Of a DNA stretch of 9,959 bases, positions 1 to 6,547 are shown piece after piece (position 1 is the stretch's first letter; each line of letters begins with the position of its first letter). The DNA is from a bacterium. GTDB lineage: Bacteria; Bacillota_I; Bacilli_A; RF39; UBA660. The translations under genes and the position numbers were made by a program. The notes under the pieces were generated by a model. That model did no database searches and was not told the origin of the DNA. It saw only the letters and a program-made list of their open reading frames with translations. The DNA is taken from the NCBI GenBank assembly GCA_004560915.1, contig SFTR01000033.1:1-9959 (forward strand), given 5' to 3'.

Positions 1-818
1 CAATAAGATATATTTTAACTAATCCTAAATATAAAGGTTTTTATTGTGGAAATAAGACAAGAAAATTAGATTATAGATTTAATGATATGAAAAGATTAGA
101 TTCGTCAGAATGGGTTATGTATAAAGATGAAATTTCAGTACCACCAATAGTGTCAGAAGAATTATGGCATAAAGCAAATGAAAAATTAAAAAGAAGAAGC
201 ACAAAAAATTCAAATCCCAATATTAGATATGATGGAAGATATACATATAGTGGTAAAATAATAAGTGCTCATACAACTAGTGAAAGATATACTTGGGATG
301 ATAGATATAATGAAAAAGAAGAATCATTTGATGGATATAATGATTTTGAGAAAAGTAGACTTAAAGATACATTAATTACTCTTGCTGGTAATGATGAAAT
401 ACTTCCAGAAGAATTTAGAAATAAATTCGTAGCTAAGGAGTTATGTATTGGTAAGAGAAAACAAACAGATACTACTAAAGATGGTAGTGTTGAATGTGAA
501 ACTAAAACAGAAACTAAATATTTATTTGGATTAATTACTCCTTATGAATTTATGAGAACTAGTTTAGATAGTAATTGTAAAGTTGCTGGTAGTCTTTCAT
601 GTTTAAACTATAATTACTTATCTGGATATACTACTAATAGTTGGTCTATTACTTCTGATGCTGAAAATACTAATAAGACTTATAGCTTTGGTGGTGGAGT
701 TATGGCTCCTTATAAATCAGATAGAGAAAAGAAATTATATGTAGTAACTTATATAAATAAAAGAGTATTCTTTAAATCAGGTACTGGAACTGCTGATGAT
801 CCATATATCATTAGATAA
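1..818 (+). CDS. Large serine recombinase fragment fused in frame to a surface/pseudopilin-like protein C-terminus (5' partial)
   Basis: The frame is open from base 3 to a TAA at 816-818 (271 codons visible) and enters from outside the window. The Met codon at 87 has no Shine-Dalgarno and lies inside a conserved domain, so it is not a start. Residues 1-66 match the recombinase (PF07508-type) domain of large serine integrases: a start like IRYILTNPKYKGFYCGNK, then EWVMYKDE, then IVSEELWHKANEKLKRRS. RYTYSGKII at about 79-87 is where the zinc ribbon normally opens, but the Cys pair and the coiled coil never appear. From about residue 96 the protein is unrelated: WDDRYN, DFEKSRLKDTL, ELCIGKR, SLDSNC, NYNYL and an end of GTGTADDPYIIR. 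These are typical of the C-terminal part of secreted, often prepilin-like proteins in Firmicutes and RF39-type bacteria. Family recognition is from memory of both families. The recombinase half is probably inactive as a standard integrase. A genuine fusion, a decayed insertion or an assembly chimera are all possible. Confidence 0.75.
   Translation, partial: IRYILTNPKYKGFYCGNKTRKLDYRFNDMKRLDSSEWVMYKDEISVPPIVSEELWHKANEKLKRRSTKNSNPNIRYDGRYTYSGKIISAHTTSERYTWDDRYNEKEESFDGYNDFEKSRLKDTLITLAGNDEILPEEFRNKFVAKELCIGKRKQTDTTKDGSVECETKTETKYLFGLITPYEFMRTSLDSNCKVAGSLSCLNYNYLSGYTTNSWSITSDAENTNKTYSFGGGVMAPYKSDREKKLYVVTYINKRVFFKSGTGTADDPYIIR
237..305 (+). other. Junction zone between recombinase-derived and surface-protein-derived coding sequence
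   Basis: Similarity to serine recombinases holds up to about the codons for YSGKII (to base 263). Similarity to the surface-protein family is clear from about the codons for WDDRYN (from base 293). The breakpoint therefore lies in roughly 30-40 bases between. The 9-mer AAGATATAC occurs at 236-244 and again at 284-292, in the same codon phase, encoding RYT both times. It could be microhomology used in a rearrangement. The same 9-mer also occurs by chance at 5293-5301, so this is weak evidence. No classical att core can be defined from this side alone. Confidence 0.45.
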
Positions 819-831
819 TTAAATCATAATA

Positions 832-860
832 AAAACACTATTGTTGAATAATAGTGTTTT
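832..860. terminator. Bidirectional intrinsic terminator between convergent genes
   Basis: An 11-bp perfect stem pairs 832-842 with 850-860 around a 7-base loop. Both outer ends are A/T runs: T-rich sequence follows on the plus strand and a T-run follows on the minus strand. It can therefore stop transcription of the plus-strand fusion gene and of the minus-strand HerA-like gene. The HerA-like stop codon (838-840) and last codons lie inside the hairpin, which is compact but not rare between convergent genes. Confidence 0.8.
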
Positions 861-2664
861 GTTTTGCTTGTAAAGCATTTTGTCTTTCTTGTTCTAACAT
901 GGATGATTGTTTAAACCATTCTGTACCTATATGAGCATTATTTGAGTCTGGTGTTGGATCTGGTTTATCTATTTTAACAAATACAGGTATAGAGAATGCA
1001 TTTCCGAAACATAGTGCTACTCCTGGTCTTAACGCTTTTAGTTTCTCTATATCTTCTTCTGCTATACTATGAGTCATACTCTTTATTATCTTTAAATCCT
1101 CTGGATGGAACATACGAAGAACTATATAGTTAGAACATTGACTAAGAGCAGTATTAGATAGTTCACTAGGTCTTTGAGTTATAAGTCCTAAAACTATACC
1201 ATACTTTCTACCCTCTTTAGTAATTCTATCAAATATATTATATCCTATATTTTTAACATCATCATCATTTTGAACATATCTATGAGCTTCTTCTAGAATT
1301 ATTTGTAATGGGAAACCACCACGTGCTTCTAATGAGATAGCATAATTTAAGAATAATTTTGAATATATTTTAGTAAGAGTTTTAGCAAATCTTTCTTCTA
1401 CAAAGTTTAAGTTAAAGTTTACTATTTGTGCTTTTTCACCAGTATTTACTGTAAATAAATCTCTTATATAAGTTTCTTTTGGAATATATTCATTTACTTC
1501 GAAGTATTTACCATAATCTCCATTAATAATAGTATCAAGTCTTACTTTCAATATATTATTTATATCATAGACTTTATCACTCTTAAGTACACCTTCACTA
1601 ATAAGAGCAAATTCAAATGCATTGTATAAGTCTTTTAAATTATATTTTTGAGGTCTCATACTATTATCAAGTTTAAGTTCTGCATCAGTGAATTTTTCTA
1701 AAAATTCTATAACTAACTGAATACTATTTATTTTACCAGTTTGGTCTACATTTAAACATTGTCTTAATGTTCTTATATATCCTGGTTGTACTATTTGACT
1801 TTCCAAATTTATATCTTTTGTATGGAATGCTGATAAGACAGCAACTACTTGGTCTCTTACTTGAGTTGATTCTTTACCACCAGTTAGTATATCTAATATT
1901 GCTTTTGCAATTATATTATTTTTATGAGTTATGACTTTGTCTTCATCTTCTGTGAATAGATAAACTAGTTTTAATGCTTTTTCTATGATAGGTATTTGTG
2001 CTGGTGTATCTACATTTAGTAGAAGTGCTAAGTCATCTGCTTCTAAATAATATGGTGGTATTTTTACTATCTCTGCTTTTAATTTATCTCTTACGTTTGT
2101 TGTTATATGTTTACATCTACAATATTTAGTTTGATTTATTCTATCAAGTGCTGGTTTGTATTCACCATATACATCAAAAAGTACTATATTTGAATTTATT
2201 GGTACGTATTTTTGTCTATAATAAAGGTTTTGGAATAGTCTTGCTACACTACAACTTTTACCACTACCAGTATTACCTATGATAGCAAAGTGGTTTGAGA
2301 AGAAACTATCTATGTTTGCTGAAACGTTGAATCCATCATAAATAAGTGATTTACCAATATAAAGATCAGTTGGAGTATCTACATCTTGATTTCCTACTAA
2401 AGCAATAACTTCACTAGAATTGATAATTCTTATTTTTGAATCATGACTAGGTTTATGTACAATACCACTATTAAATACATTATTAATAAATTCACCTACC
2501 ATGATACATTCTATAACTTCTCTAGTGATAGATGTAATTTCTGCAACTATTTTATATTTATTTTCAAATACTATGTGTACTCCTACTAAAGTAGTTTCTA
2601 CTTTTTTAGATAAATTCTCTAATTTAATGGTTTGATCACTTACTGATATAACATTTCCAAACAT
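838..2664 (-). CDS. HerA-like (DUF87) hexameric DNA translocase/helicase ATPase
   Basis: A 608-residue FtsK-HerA superfamily ATPase of the kind that pumps or unwinds DNA as a ring. The N-terminal ~90 residues look like a HAS-type beta-barrel (MFGNVISVSD opening). Walker A is GNTGSGKS at 130-137, followed by LFDVYGEY at 163-169 in the place of the usual DPHGEY. Walker B is IILEEAHRYV at about 455-464. EGRKYGIVLGLITQRPSEL at about 484-502 carries the sensor and likely arginine-finger region of HerA proteins, then SQCSNYIVLRM. Length is usual for bacterial HerA. The start is supported by AAGGAG 7 nt upstream. Archaeal HerA works with the NurA nuclease, and bacterial defence versions pair with SIR2 or DUF4297 proteins. 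No such partner is visible here: the gene appears to be monocistronic between a promoter-bearing inverted repeat and a terminator. Role (repair, segregation or defence) cannot be decided from the window. Confidence 0.88.
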   Translation of the reverse strand: MFGNVISVSDQTIKLENLSKKVETTLVGVHIVFENKYKIVAEITSITREVIECIMVGEFINNVFNSGIVHKPSHDSKIRIINSSEVIALVGNQDVDTPTDLYIGKSLIYDGFNVSANIDSFFSNHFAIIGNTGSGKSCSVARLFQNLYYRQKYVPINSNIVLFDVYGEYKPALDRINQTKYCRCKHITTNVRDKLKAEIVKIPPYYLEADDLALLLNVDTPAQIPIIEKALKLVYLFTEDEDKVITHKNNIIAKAILDILTGGKESTQVRDQVVAVLSAFHTKDINLESQIVQPGYIRTLRQCLNVDQTGKINSIQLVIEFLEKFTDAELKLDNSMRPQKYNLKDLYNAFEFALISEGVLKSDKVYDINNILKVRLDTIINGDYGKYFEVNEYIPKETYIRDLFTVNTGEKAQIVNFNLNFVEERFAKTLTKIYSKLFLNYAISLEARGGFPLQIILEEAHRYVQNDDDVKNIGYNIFDRITKEGRKYGIVLGLITQRPSELSNTALSQCSNYIVLRMFHPEDLKIIKSMTHSIAEEDIEKLKALRPGVALCFGNAFSIPVFVKIDKPDPTPDSNNAHIGTEWFKQSSMLEQERQNALQAKQNTIIQQ

Positions 2665-2670
2665 ATTAAA

Positions 2671-2712
2671 ACTCCTTATTATTCTAATATAGATTATAAC
2701 ATAATAAGGAGT
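2671..2712 (-). promoter_or_regulatory. Perfect 12-bp inverted repeat sequestering the herA Shine-Dalgarno; possible terminator/insulator
   Basis: ATAATAAGGAGT at 2701-2712 is the exact reverse complement of ACTCCTTATTAT at 2671-2682, with an 18-base loop. Read on the minus strand, the second arm contains the AAGGAG ribosome-binding site of the HerA-like gene (2672-2677) and is followed by TTTTAAT. The upstream arm is thus a perfect anti-Shine-Dalgarno. A transcript reading through from the upstream peptidase genes would fold this up, hiding the site and possibly terminating. A transcript begun in the loop would lack the first arm. The structure is seen directly; the regulatory role is inferred. 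Confidence 0.7.
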
Positions 2713-2722
2713 GTTTATTCAA
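2693..2722 (-). promoter_or_regulatory. Candidate sigma-A promoter for the HerA-like gene
   Basis: On the minus strand TTGAAT (2717-2722) and a perfect TATAAT (2693-2698) are separated by 18 bases. The start of transcription would fall near 2685, inside the hairpin loop, giving a leader of about 20 nt with an unpaired AAGGAG. In DNA this AT-rich a perfect -10 box can arise by chance, but position and spacing both fit. Confidence 0.55.
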
Positions 2723-2725
2723 TAA

Positions 2726-3991
2726 TTATTTAATAGTTCTTATGATAGAAGTATTATCAAAATTAATTAGTTTCATTATTCTAGATGCTTCTTTATAGTT
2801 TAAAGCAATTAACTTATCACATTCATTATAATCTATTTTATTATCTATCATAAGTGATAAACTTAGTAAGTATTCTACGTCTTCTATGTTATCGAAGTCT
2901 AATATATAACTCTTTAAGTATTTCTTTTTCTTACGTTCAAATTCTTCTTCGTTTAGTTTTAATTTCTTTATATCTTCTTTTATATTATCTATAAATCTAT
3001 TTCCATCATTAGTAAGAGCATTTATATTAATAATCAAGTAGTCATCTATGATATTTACTCCATAAGACATACCTATTACTATGTCATTATCTTTATATCT
3101 TTCAAATAGTTCTGATGTAGCTGAGAAGTTATTTGAAAGTATAAGTCCTAGATAATCTTTTAGGATGTTATCATCTTTTATACCAAAGATATTCTTTTTC
3201 ATTTTTATGGCATACTTAACTCTTGTATTTTCCATATCTTTCTTTATTTCTTCGTATGGAATATTAACTATTTCTTTATCTCTTTCTTTTATTCTTTTTG
3301 GTAGTTCTTTAGGTTTTACTTTTATATTCTTCATATAATCTTTTATTGTATTCATTACTTCATCTATATCAAAGTTGCCTGTCACTATAATAAAAGTATT
3401 GTTTGGTACGTAGTAATCATTATAGATTTCATTTAGAGATTTTGCTGTTATGTTAGCTATATCTTCTCTTTCACCTACGACTGTGTTTTTTGAATATGAT
3501 TTATTAAATAAATTATCAAATAGTTTTGAGTACATTAAGCTATCTATTTGATCTTTATACATATCTATTTCTTCACCAATAATACCTTTTTCTTCATTAA
3601 CTGATTTTTCATTTATATTAGTGTTATAGAATATATCTAGAAGTAGTTTTAAGTTTTCTATTAAGTTTATGCTTCCAAAGATATTATAGTTTGTTCCATA
3701 GTAACTAGTCCATGCATTAGCAAGACTACCTAAATCATTTATTCTTTTTGATATTGCTTTGTTTTCTGATAATGCCATTACTTTATGTTCTAAGAAGTGA
3801 GCTGAGCCAGGGATAACATCTACTACTCTATTACCAACTTTGTATTTAGTAATTCTAGCTCCATATTTAACTGATATAGTTATATAGAAGTTCTTAGTTT
3901 TATCTGTTTTATATAGATATACTTCTAAGCCATTATCGAGTTTTTCTGTATATACTTTTTCATCTACTTTTTTAAATGTTTTTATTTTCAT
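2726..3991 (-). CDS. ymfH: M16-family zinc peptidase, YmfH-like (catalytic partner)
   Basis: A 421-residue M16 (pitrilysin/insulinase-type) metallopeptidase. The inverted zinc motif HxxEH is intact as HFLEH at 65-69, preceded by PGSA. The third zinc ligand is one of the glutamates in GIIGEEIDMY at 140-141, about 72 residues on, as the family requires. NAWTSYYGTNY at 92-102 is the usual substrate-cleft segment. Length and sequence style match Bacillus YmfH. Bacterial genomes annotate this family as associated with EF-P 5-aminopentanol modification; its direct substrate is unclear. Its ATG overlaps the stop of the preceding gene (TAATG). A strong AAAGGGGG ribosome-binding site lies 7 nt upstream inside that gene, so the two are translationally coupled. 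It is probably the active half of a two-subunit protease. No signal peptide is seen, so it is likely cytoplasmic. Confidence 0.9.
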   Translation of the reverse strand: MKIKTFKKVDEKVYTEKLDNGLEVYLYKTDKTKNFYITISVKYGARITKYKVGNRVVDVIPGSAHFLEHKVMALSENKAISKRINDLGSLANAWTSYYGTNYNIFGSINLIENLKLLLDIFYNTNINEKSVNEEKGIIGEEIDMYKDQIDSLMYSKLFDNLFNKSYSKNTVVGEREDIANITAKSLNEIYNDYYVPNNTFIIVTGNFDIDEVMNTIKDYMKNIKVKPKELPKRIKERDKEIVNIPYEEIKKDMENTRVKYAIKMKKNIFGIKDDNILKDYLGLILSNNFSATSELFERYKDNDIVIGMSYGVNIIDDYLIININALTNDGNRFIDNIKEDIKKLKLNEEEFERKKKKYLKSYILDFDNIEDVEYLLSLSLMIDNKIDYNECDKLIALNYKEASRIMKLINFDNTSIIRTIK

Positions 3992-5247
3992 TAGTTATCC
4001 CCCTTTAGTAAATATATAGTACTTAGTGAGATTTTATCATTAAGTTTTATTACTTCGTCTATGGTTACTTTATTAATGTTTTCTCTTATAGTTTCTACGT
4101 CTTCTACTGTATCAAATTCTCTTTGATAATACTGATTTATTTGAGCAGTTAAGTCGTCATAATAATTATTTAAGTATGTATTAATAGTTTTTTTAGCTGA
4201 ATCAAATAGACGTTCTAGTACTTTTTTATCTTTCATAGATTCTACACATTCTTTTATAAGTTCTACTGATTTTTCATAATTTACTTTATTTATTCCGGCA
4301 TATATAGTTAATGATGGATTATATTTTGAATAATAAGAACCAATTGAATAACAAAGTGAATGTTCTTCTCTTACTACATTAAATAATATTGAGTCATTCA
4401 TAGTACCCAGTATTGTATTATAAACTCTTAGTACATGATTTAATTCGTGATAATCAAGTTCTTTTAGTCTGTATCCAATATATAATTTTGATTGATTGAA
4501 TGATAGAGAATCTACTTTTTCTTGTACTTCATCTTTGTATTTATGGTTTATATACATAGTTAACTTTTCATTATTACTTTTTACATTCTTAAATTTACGT
4601 TTAATTATATCTTGAACACTTGAATCTAGTTCACCATAAACAGCTATATCTATTTTATAGTCTCCATTAAACAACTTAGTGTATTCTTCGTATAAGTCTT
4701 TTTCTGTAATACTTTCTAAATCTTTTAGATTTGGAATACTACTATAAGCTGTTTCAGTTCCTTTATACATTAGTTTAGAGTATTCTACTCTTGCATAAAG
4801 ATTTGGTTTATCTTTTAAAGATAGTACACTACTTATAGCATCTTTTTTTGTTATATTGAAGTAACTACTTTCAAATGCATTATCTTTTACATTAGGATTA
4901 AAAAGTATTTCACAAAGAAAGTCTATTGAACTTTCTAAATAACTACTATCAGTATACTTTGGATTTAAAAAATCAAGTGAGAAAACATATGATTCAGTTT
5001 TACCTGATATTCCGAATGATGCTGATACTGAGGCACCATAAAGTTCTTCTCCTATAATTGCCATTTTATTTTTAGTATTATATTTTTTAGAGGTATAGAC
5101 CATATTTTTACATAATAAGTTACCATATGGTATATCATCTTTATTAAACTTTTTAGTTAGAAAGACTACTATACTCATTGATTTAAATCTATCTGTATTT
5201 ATTAGATGTAATGTATAATTATCTTCAGTTATTTTTTTATATTCCAT
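3991..5247 (-). CDS. ymfF: M16-family peptidase-like protein without the zinc site, YmfF-like (partner subunit)
   Basis: A 418-residue M16-fold protein without the HxxEH signature. Where a catalytic member would have it, there is instead a helix-like stretch (YGNLLCKNMV, about 41-50), then EELYGASVSA at 67-76, characteristic of the YmfF subfamily. The segment REEHSLCYSIGSYYS (about 293-306), near the end of the second M16 domain, is the conserved R/Y region that completes the active site of the partner subunit. So this protein most likely pairs with the catalytic YmfH-like protein encoded just downstream with a one-base overlap. The start ATG has AGAGG 5 nt upstream and follows an extended -10 promoter, making this the first gene of its unit. 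Lack of the zinc motif is normal in this subfamily and not a sign of decay. Confidence 0.87.
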   Translation of the reverse strand: MEYKKITEDNYTLHLINTDRFKSMSIVVFLTKKFNKDDIPYGNLLCKNMVYTSKKYNTKNKMAIIGEELYGASVSASFGISGKTESYVFSLDFLNPKYTDSSYLESSIDFLCEILFNPNVKDNAFESSYFNITKKDAISSVLSLKDKPNLYARVEYSKLMYKGTETAYSSIPNLKDLESITEKDLYEEYTKLFNGDYKIDIAVYGELDSSVQDIIKRKFKNVKSNNEKLTMYINHKYKDEVQEKVDSLSFNQSKLYIGYRLKELDYHELNHVLRVYNTILGTMNDSILFNVVREEHSLCYSIGSYYSKYNPSLTIYAGINKVNYEKSVELIKECVESMKDKKVLERLFDSAKKTINTYLNNYYDDLTAQINQYYQREFDTVEDVETIRENINKVTIDEVIKLNDKISLSTIYLLKGDN

Positions 5248-5270
5248 ATTAGCCTCTTTTCTAGATTTAT

Positions 5271-5279
5271 ATTATATCA
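5271..5279 (-). promoter_or_regulatory. Extended -10 promoter for the ymfF-ymfH unit
   Basis: The minus strand reads TGATATAAT, a TGn-extended perfect -10 box (TATAAT at 5271-5276). The expected start lies near 5264, giving a leader of about 17 nt with AGAGG at 5253-5257 before the ATG at 5245-5247. No good -35 hexamer is present, which extended -10 promoters do not need. It sits just downstream of the deoD terminator, consistent with a new transcription unit. Confidence 0.6.
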
Positions 5280-5286
5280 TAATTAT

Positions 5287-5308
5287 AAAAAGAAGATATA
5301 CATCTTCT
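5287..5308 (-). terminator. Intrinsic terminator after deoD
   Basis: On the minus strand a 7-bp perfect stem AGAAGAT / ATCTTCT (5302-5308 with 5291-5297) closes a four-base loop and runs into a T-tract (TCTTCTTTTTATAAT). It begins about 14 bases after the deoD stop codon. The stem is AT-rich and short, so efficiency may be modest, but its placement between a stop and a new promoter is as expected. Confidence 0.65.
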
Positions 5309-5321
5309 CTTATATTATTAA

Positions 5322-6032
5322 CTATTCTTGATTTTTTATTATTGATTCTAGTGCTAAAAAGATCATTTCATCTAGTTTTTGTTCACGTGCTTTTGGATCT
5401 ATTTCTTCATGTGTTATTAGGTTATCACTTATAGTTAGTATTGCTGTTGCTTTTTTAAGGAACTTTTTAGCATTATATAGTAGTGCATATGTTTCCATTT
5501 CAACTGCTTTACATCCCATATCAGTAAATTTCTTATAATCTTTATTTTCTGTATAGAATGCTTCAGTTGTGTGTACTCTTCCAAGTCTTGCATTTATTCT
5601 TTTAAGAACTGCTGTACTCATAATTTTTGCATTTAAGTCACCTGAAGAATTTATTATTTCTATATCTTCTCTTCCTGCTTCTTCATCAAAGTATGTTTTT
5701 GAATAAGATGAGTCAGCTACTAAGATATCATAAAGTTTAAAATCTTCCGTATAACTTCCTGCTGTTCCTATTCTTATAATTTCGTCAACATCATAGTCGT
5801 TAAATAATTCATGACTATATATTCCCATGCTTCCTATTCCCATACCACTTGAAAATATTGTTACAGGTACTCCTTTATATTTTCCAGTAAATGCTAATTC
5901 TCCTCTTAGTCTATTTACACATTTTGGATTTTCTAAATATTTATTTGCTATATATAATGCTCTATTTGGATCTCCTGGCATTAATACTTTCTTTGCTATT
6001 TGTCCTTTTTCTGCTTCTATATGTACTGTCAT
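5322..6032 (-). CDS. deoD: Purine nucleoside phosphorylase, DeoD type
   Basis: A 236-residue hexameric-type purine nucleoside phosphorylase. It cleaves purine (deoxy)nucleosides with phosphate to free base and (deoxy)ribose-1-phosphate in cytoplasmic purine salvage. It aligns end to end with E. coli DeoD offset by one residue. His4 (HIEAEKG) reaches into the neighbouring active site. MPGDP at 18-22, Arg24, Arg43 and Arg87 form the phosphate site. VEMET at 177-181 gives the ribose-binding Glu/Met, and SDN at 202-204 supplies the catalytic Asp203, with Arg216 nearby. Length is standard, so the enzyme should be active. It starts 8 nt after the preceding gene, whose TAG stop overlaps a full AGGAGG ribosome-binding site. 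It is the last gene of the ezrA-ftsK unit, which is an unusual place for a salvage enzyme. Confidence 0.96.
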   Translation of the reverse strand: MTVHIEAEKGQIAKKVLMPGDPNRALYIANKYLENPKCVNRLRGELAFTGKYKGVPVTIFSSGMGIGSMGIYSHELFNDYDVDEIIRIGTAGSYTEDFKLYDILVADSSYSKTYFDEEAGREDIEIINSSGDLNAKIMSTAVLKRINARLGRVHTTEAFYTENKDYKKFTDMGCKAVEMETYALLYNAKKFLKKATAILTISDNLITHEEIDPKAREQKLDEMIFLALESIIKNQE

Positions 6033-6040
6033 TTTTCCTC

Positions 6041-6544
6041 CTAATTATATGTTTTGTTATAGTTTTCTAATGTTTGTTCAAATAAATCTTCTGTTAAATC
6101 ATAATCTAAAAATTGTTTACTACATACTTGTAATTTTGGATATGGTTTACATTCTGCACTTCCATAGAACTTATTATAATATGGTAATGTTATTCTTGTA
6201 GTTCTCTCATTCTTTTTTCTTTCATTTAAATCATTGATTATATATTCATGAGTAGTACCAGGTTTAACATCTTCATAGATTACTTTGCCTTCGTCATTAC
6301 CTCTTAATTTTTCTTCAGATCCTTTTTCTGTTATTAATACATCTTTTCTTACATTTGAGAAGATAATTGTATATGAATTTTTGCTTTTACTATATTTTTT
6401 TTCCATTGCTACATTATAAATATTGTTAGGATCTTTTTGTATTGTTTGTTCATTTTTATTTTTTAGTTTGTATGCAATAAAAGCACAAATTATTAAGACT
6501 ACTACTATAACTACTGCAAGTATTATTTTTTCTTTTTTATTCAT
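6041..6544 (-). CDS. Small membrane-anchored protein of unknown function
   Basis: A 167-residue protein I do not recognise. It opens with a short positive stretch (MNKKEK) and one hydrophobic helix at about 7-25, without a signal-peptidase site I can identify, so it is probably anchored with the remainder outside the cell. The outer part is polar and lysine/asparagine-rich. It contains a possible beta-rich region (YTIIFSNVRKDVLITEKG, about 58-75) and two cysteines, Cys132 and Cys141, that could form a disulfide. The C-terminal end is acidic and probably helical (DLTEDLFEQTLENY). It starts 3 nt after the ftsK stop, using AAAGGAG within the last ftsK codons, and ends 8 nt before deoD. It is thus co-transcribed with division and segregation genes, which hints at the envelope or septum but proves nothing. 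Confidence 0.8.
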   Translation of the reverse strand: MNKKEKIILAVVIVVVLIICAFIAYKLKNKNEQTIQKDPNNIYNVAMEKKYSKSKNSYTIIFSNVRKDVLITEKGSEEKLRGNDEGKVIYEDVKPGTTHEYIINDLNERKKNERTTRITLPYYNKFYGSAECKPYPKLQVCSKQFLDYDLTEDLFEQTLENYNKTYN

Positions 6545-6547
6545 AAC

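Noticed and set aside
87..818. A complete 243-residue gene starting at the ATG at 87.
   Set aside because: There is no Shine-Dalgarno before it, and the open frame upstream carries conserved recombinase residues (IRYILTNPKYKG), so the Met is internal to a longer gene.
838..2664. A known HerA-based defence operon.
   Set aside because: No SIR2, DUF4297, NurA or other effector is adjacent. Upstream genes are housekeeping peptidases and the downstream gene is convergent.
5827..6201. An open frame on the plus strand across the deoD start.
   Set aside because: It is antisense to deoD and the 167-residue gene, both strongly supported. Its hydrophobic composition is what the antisense of such AT-rich coding gives.
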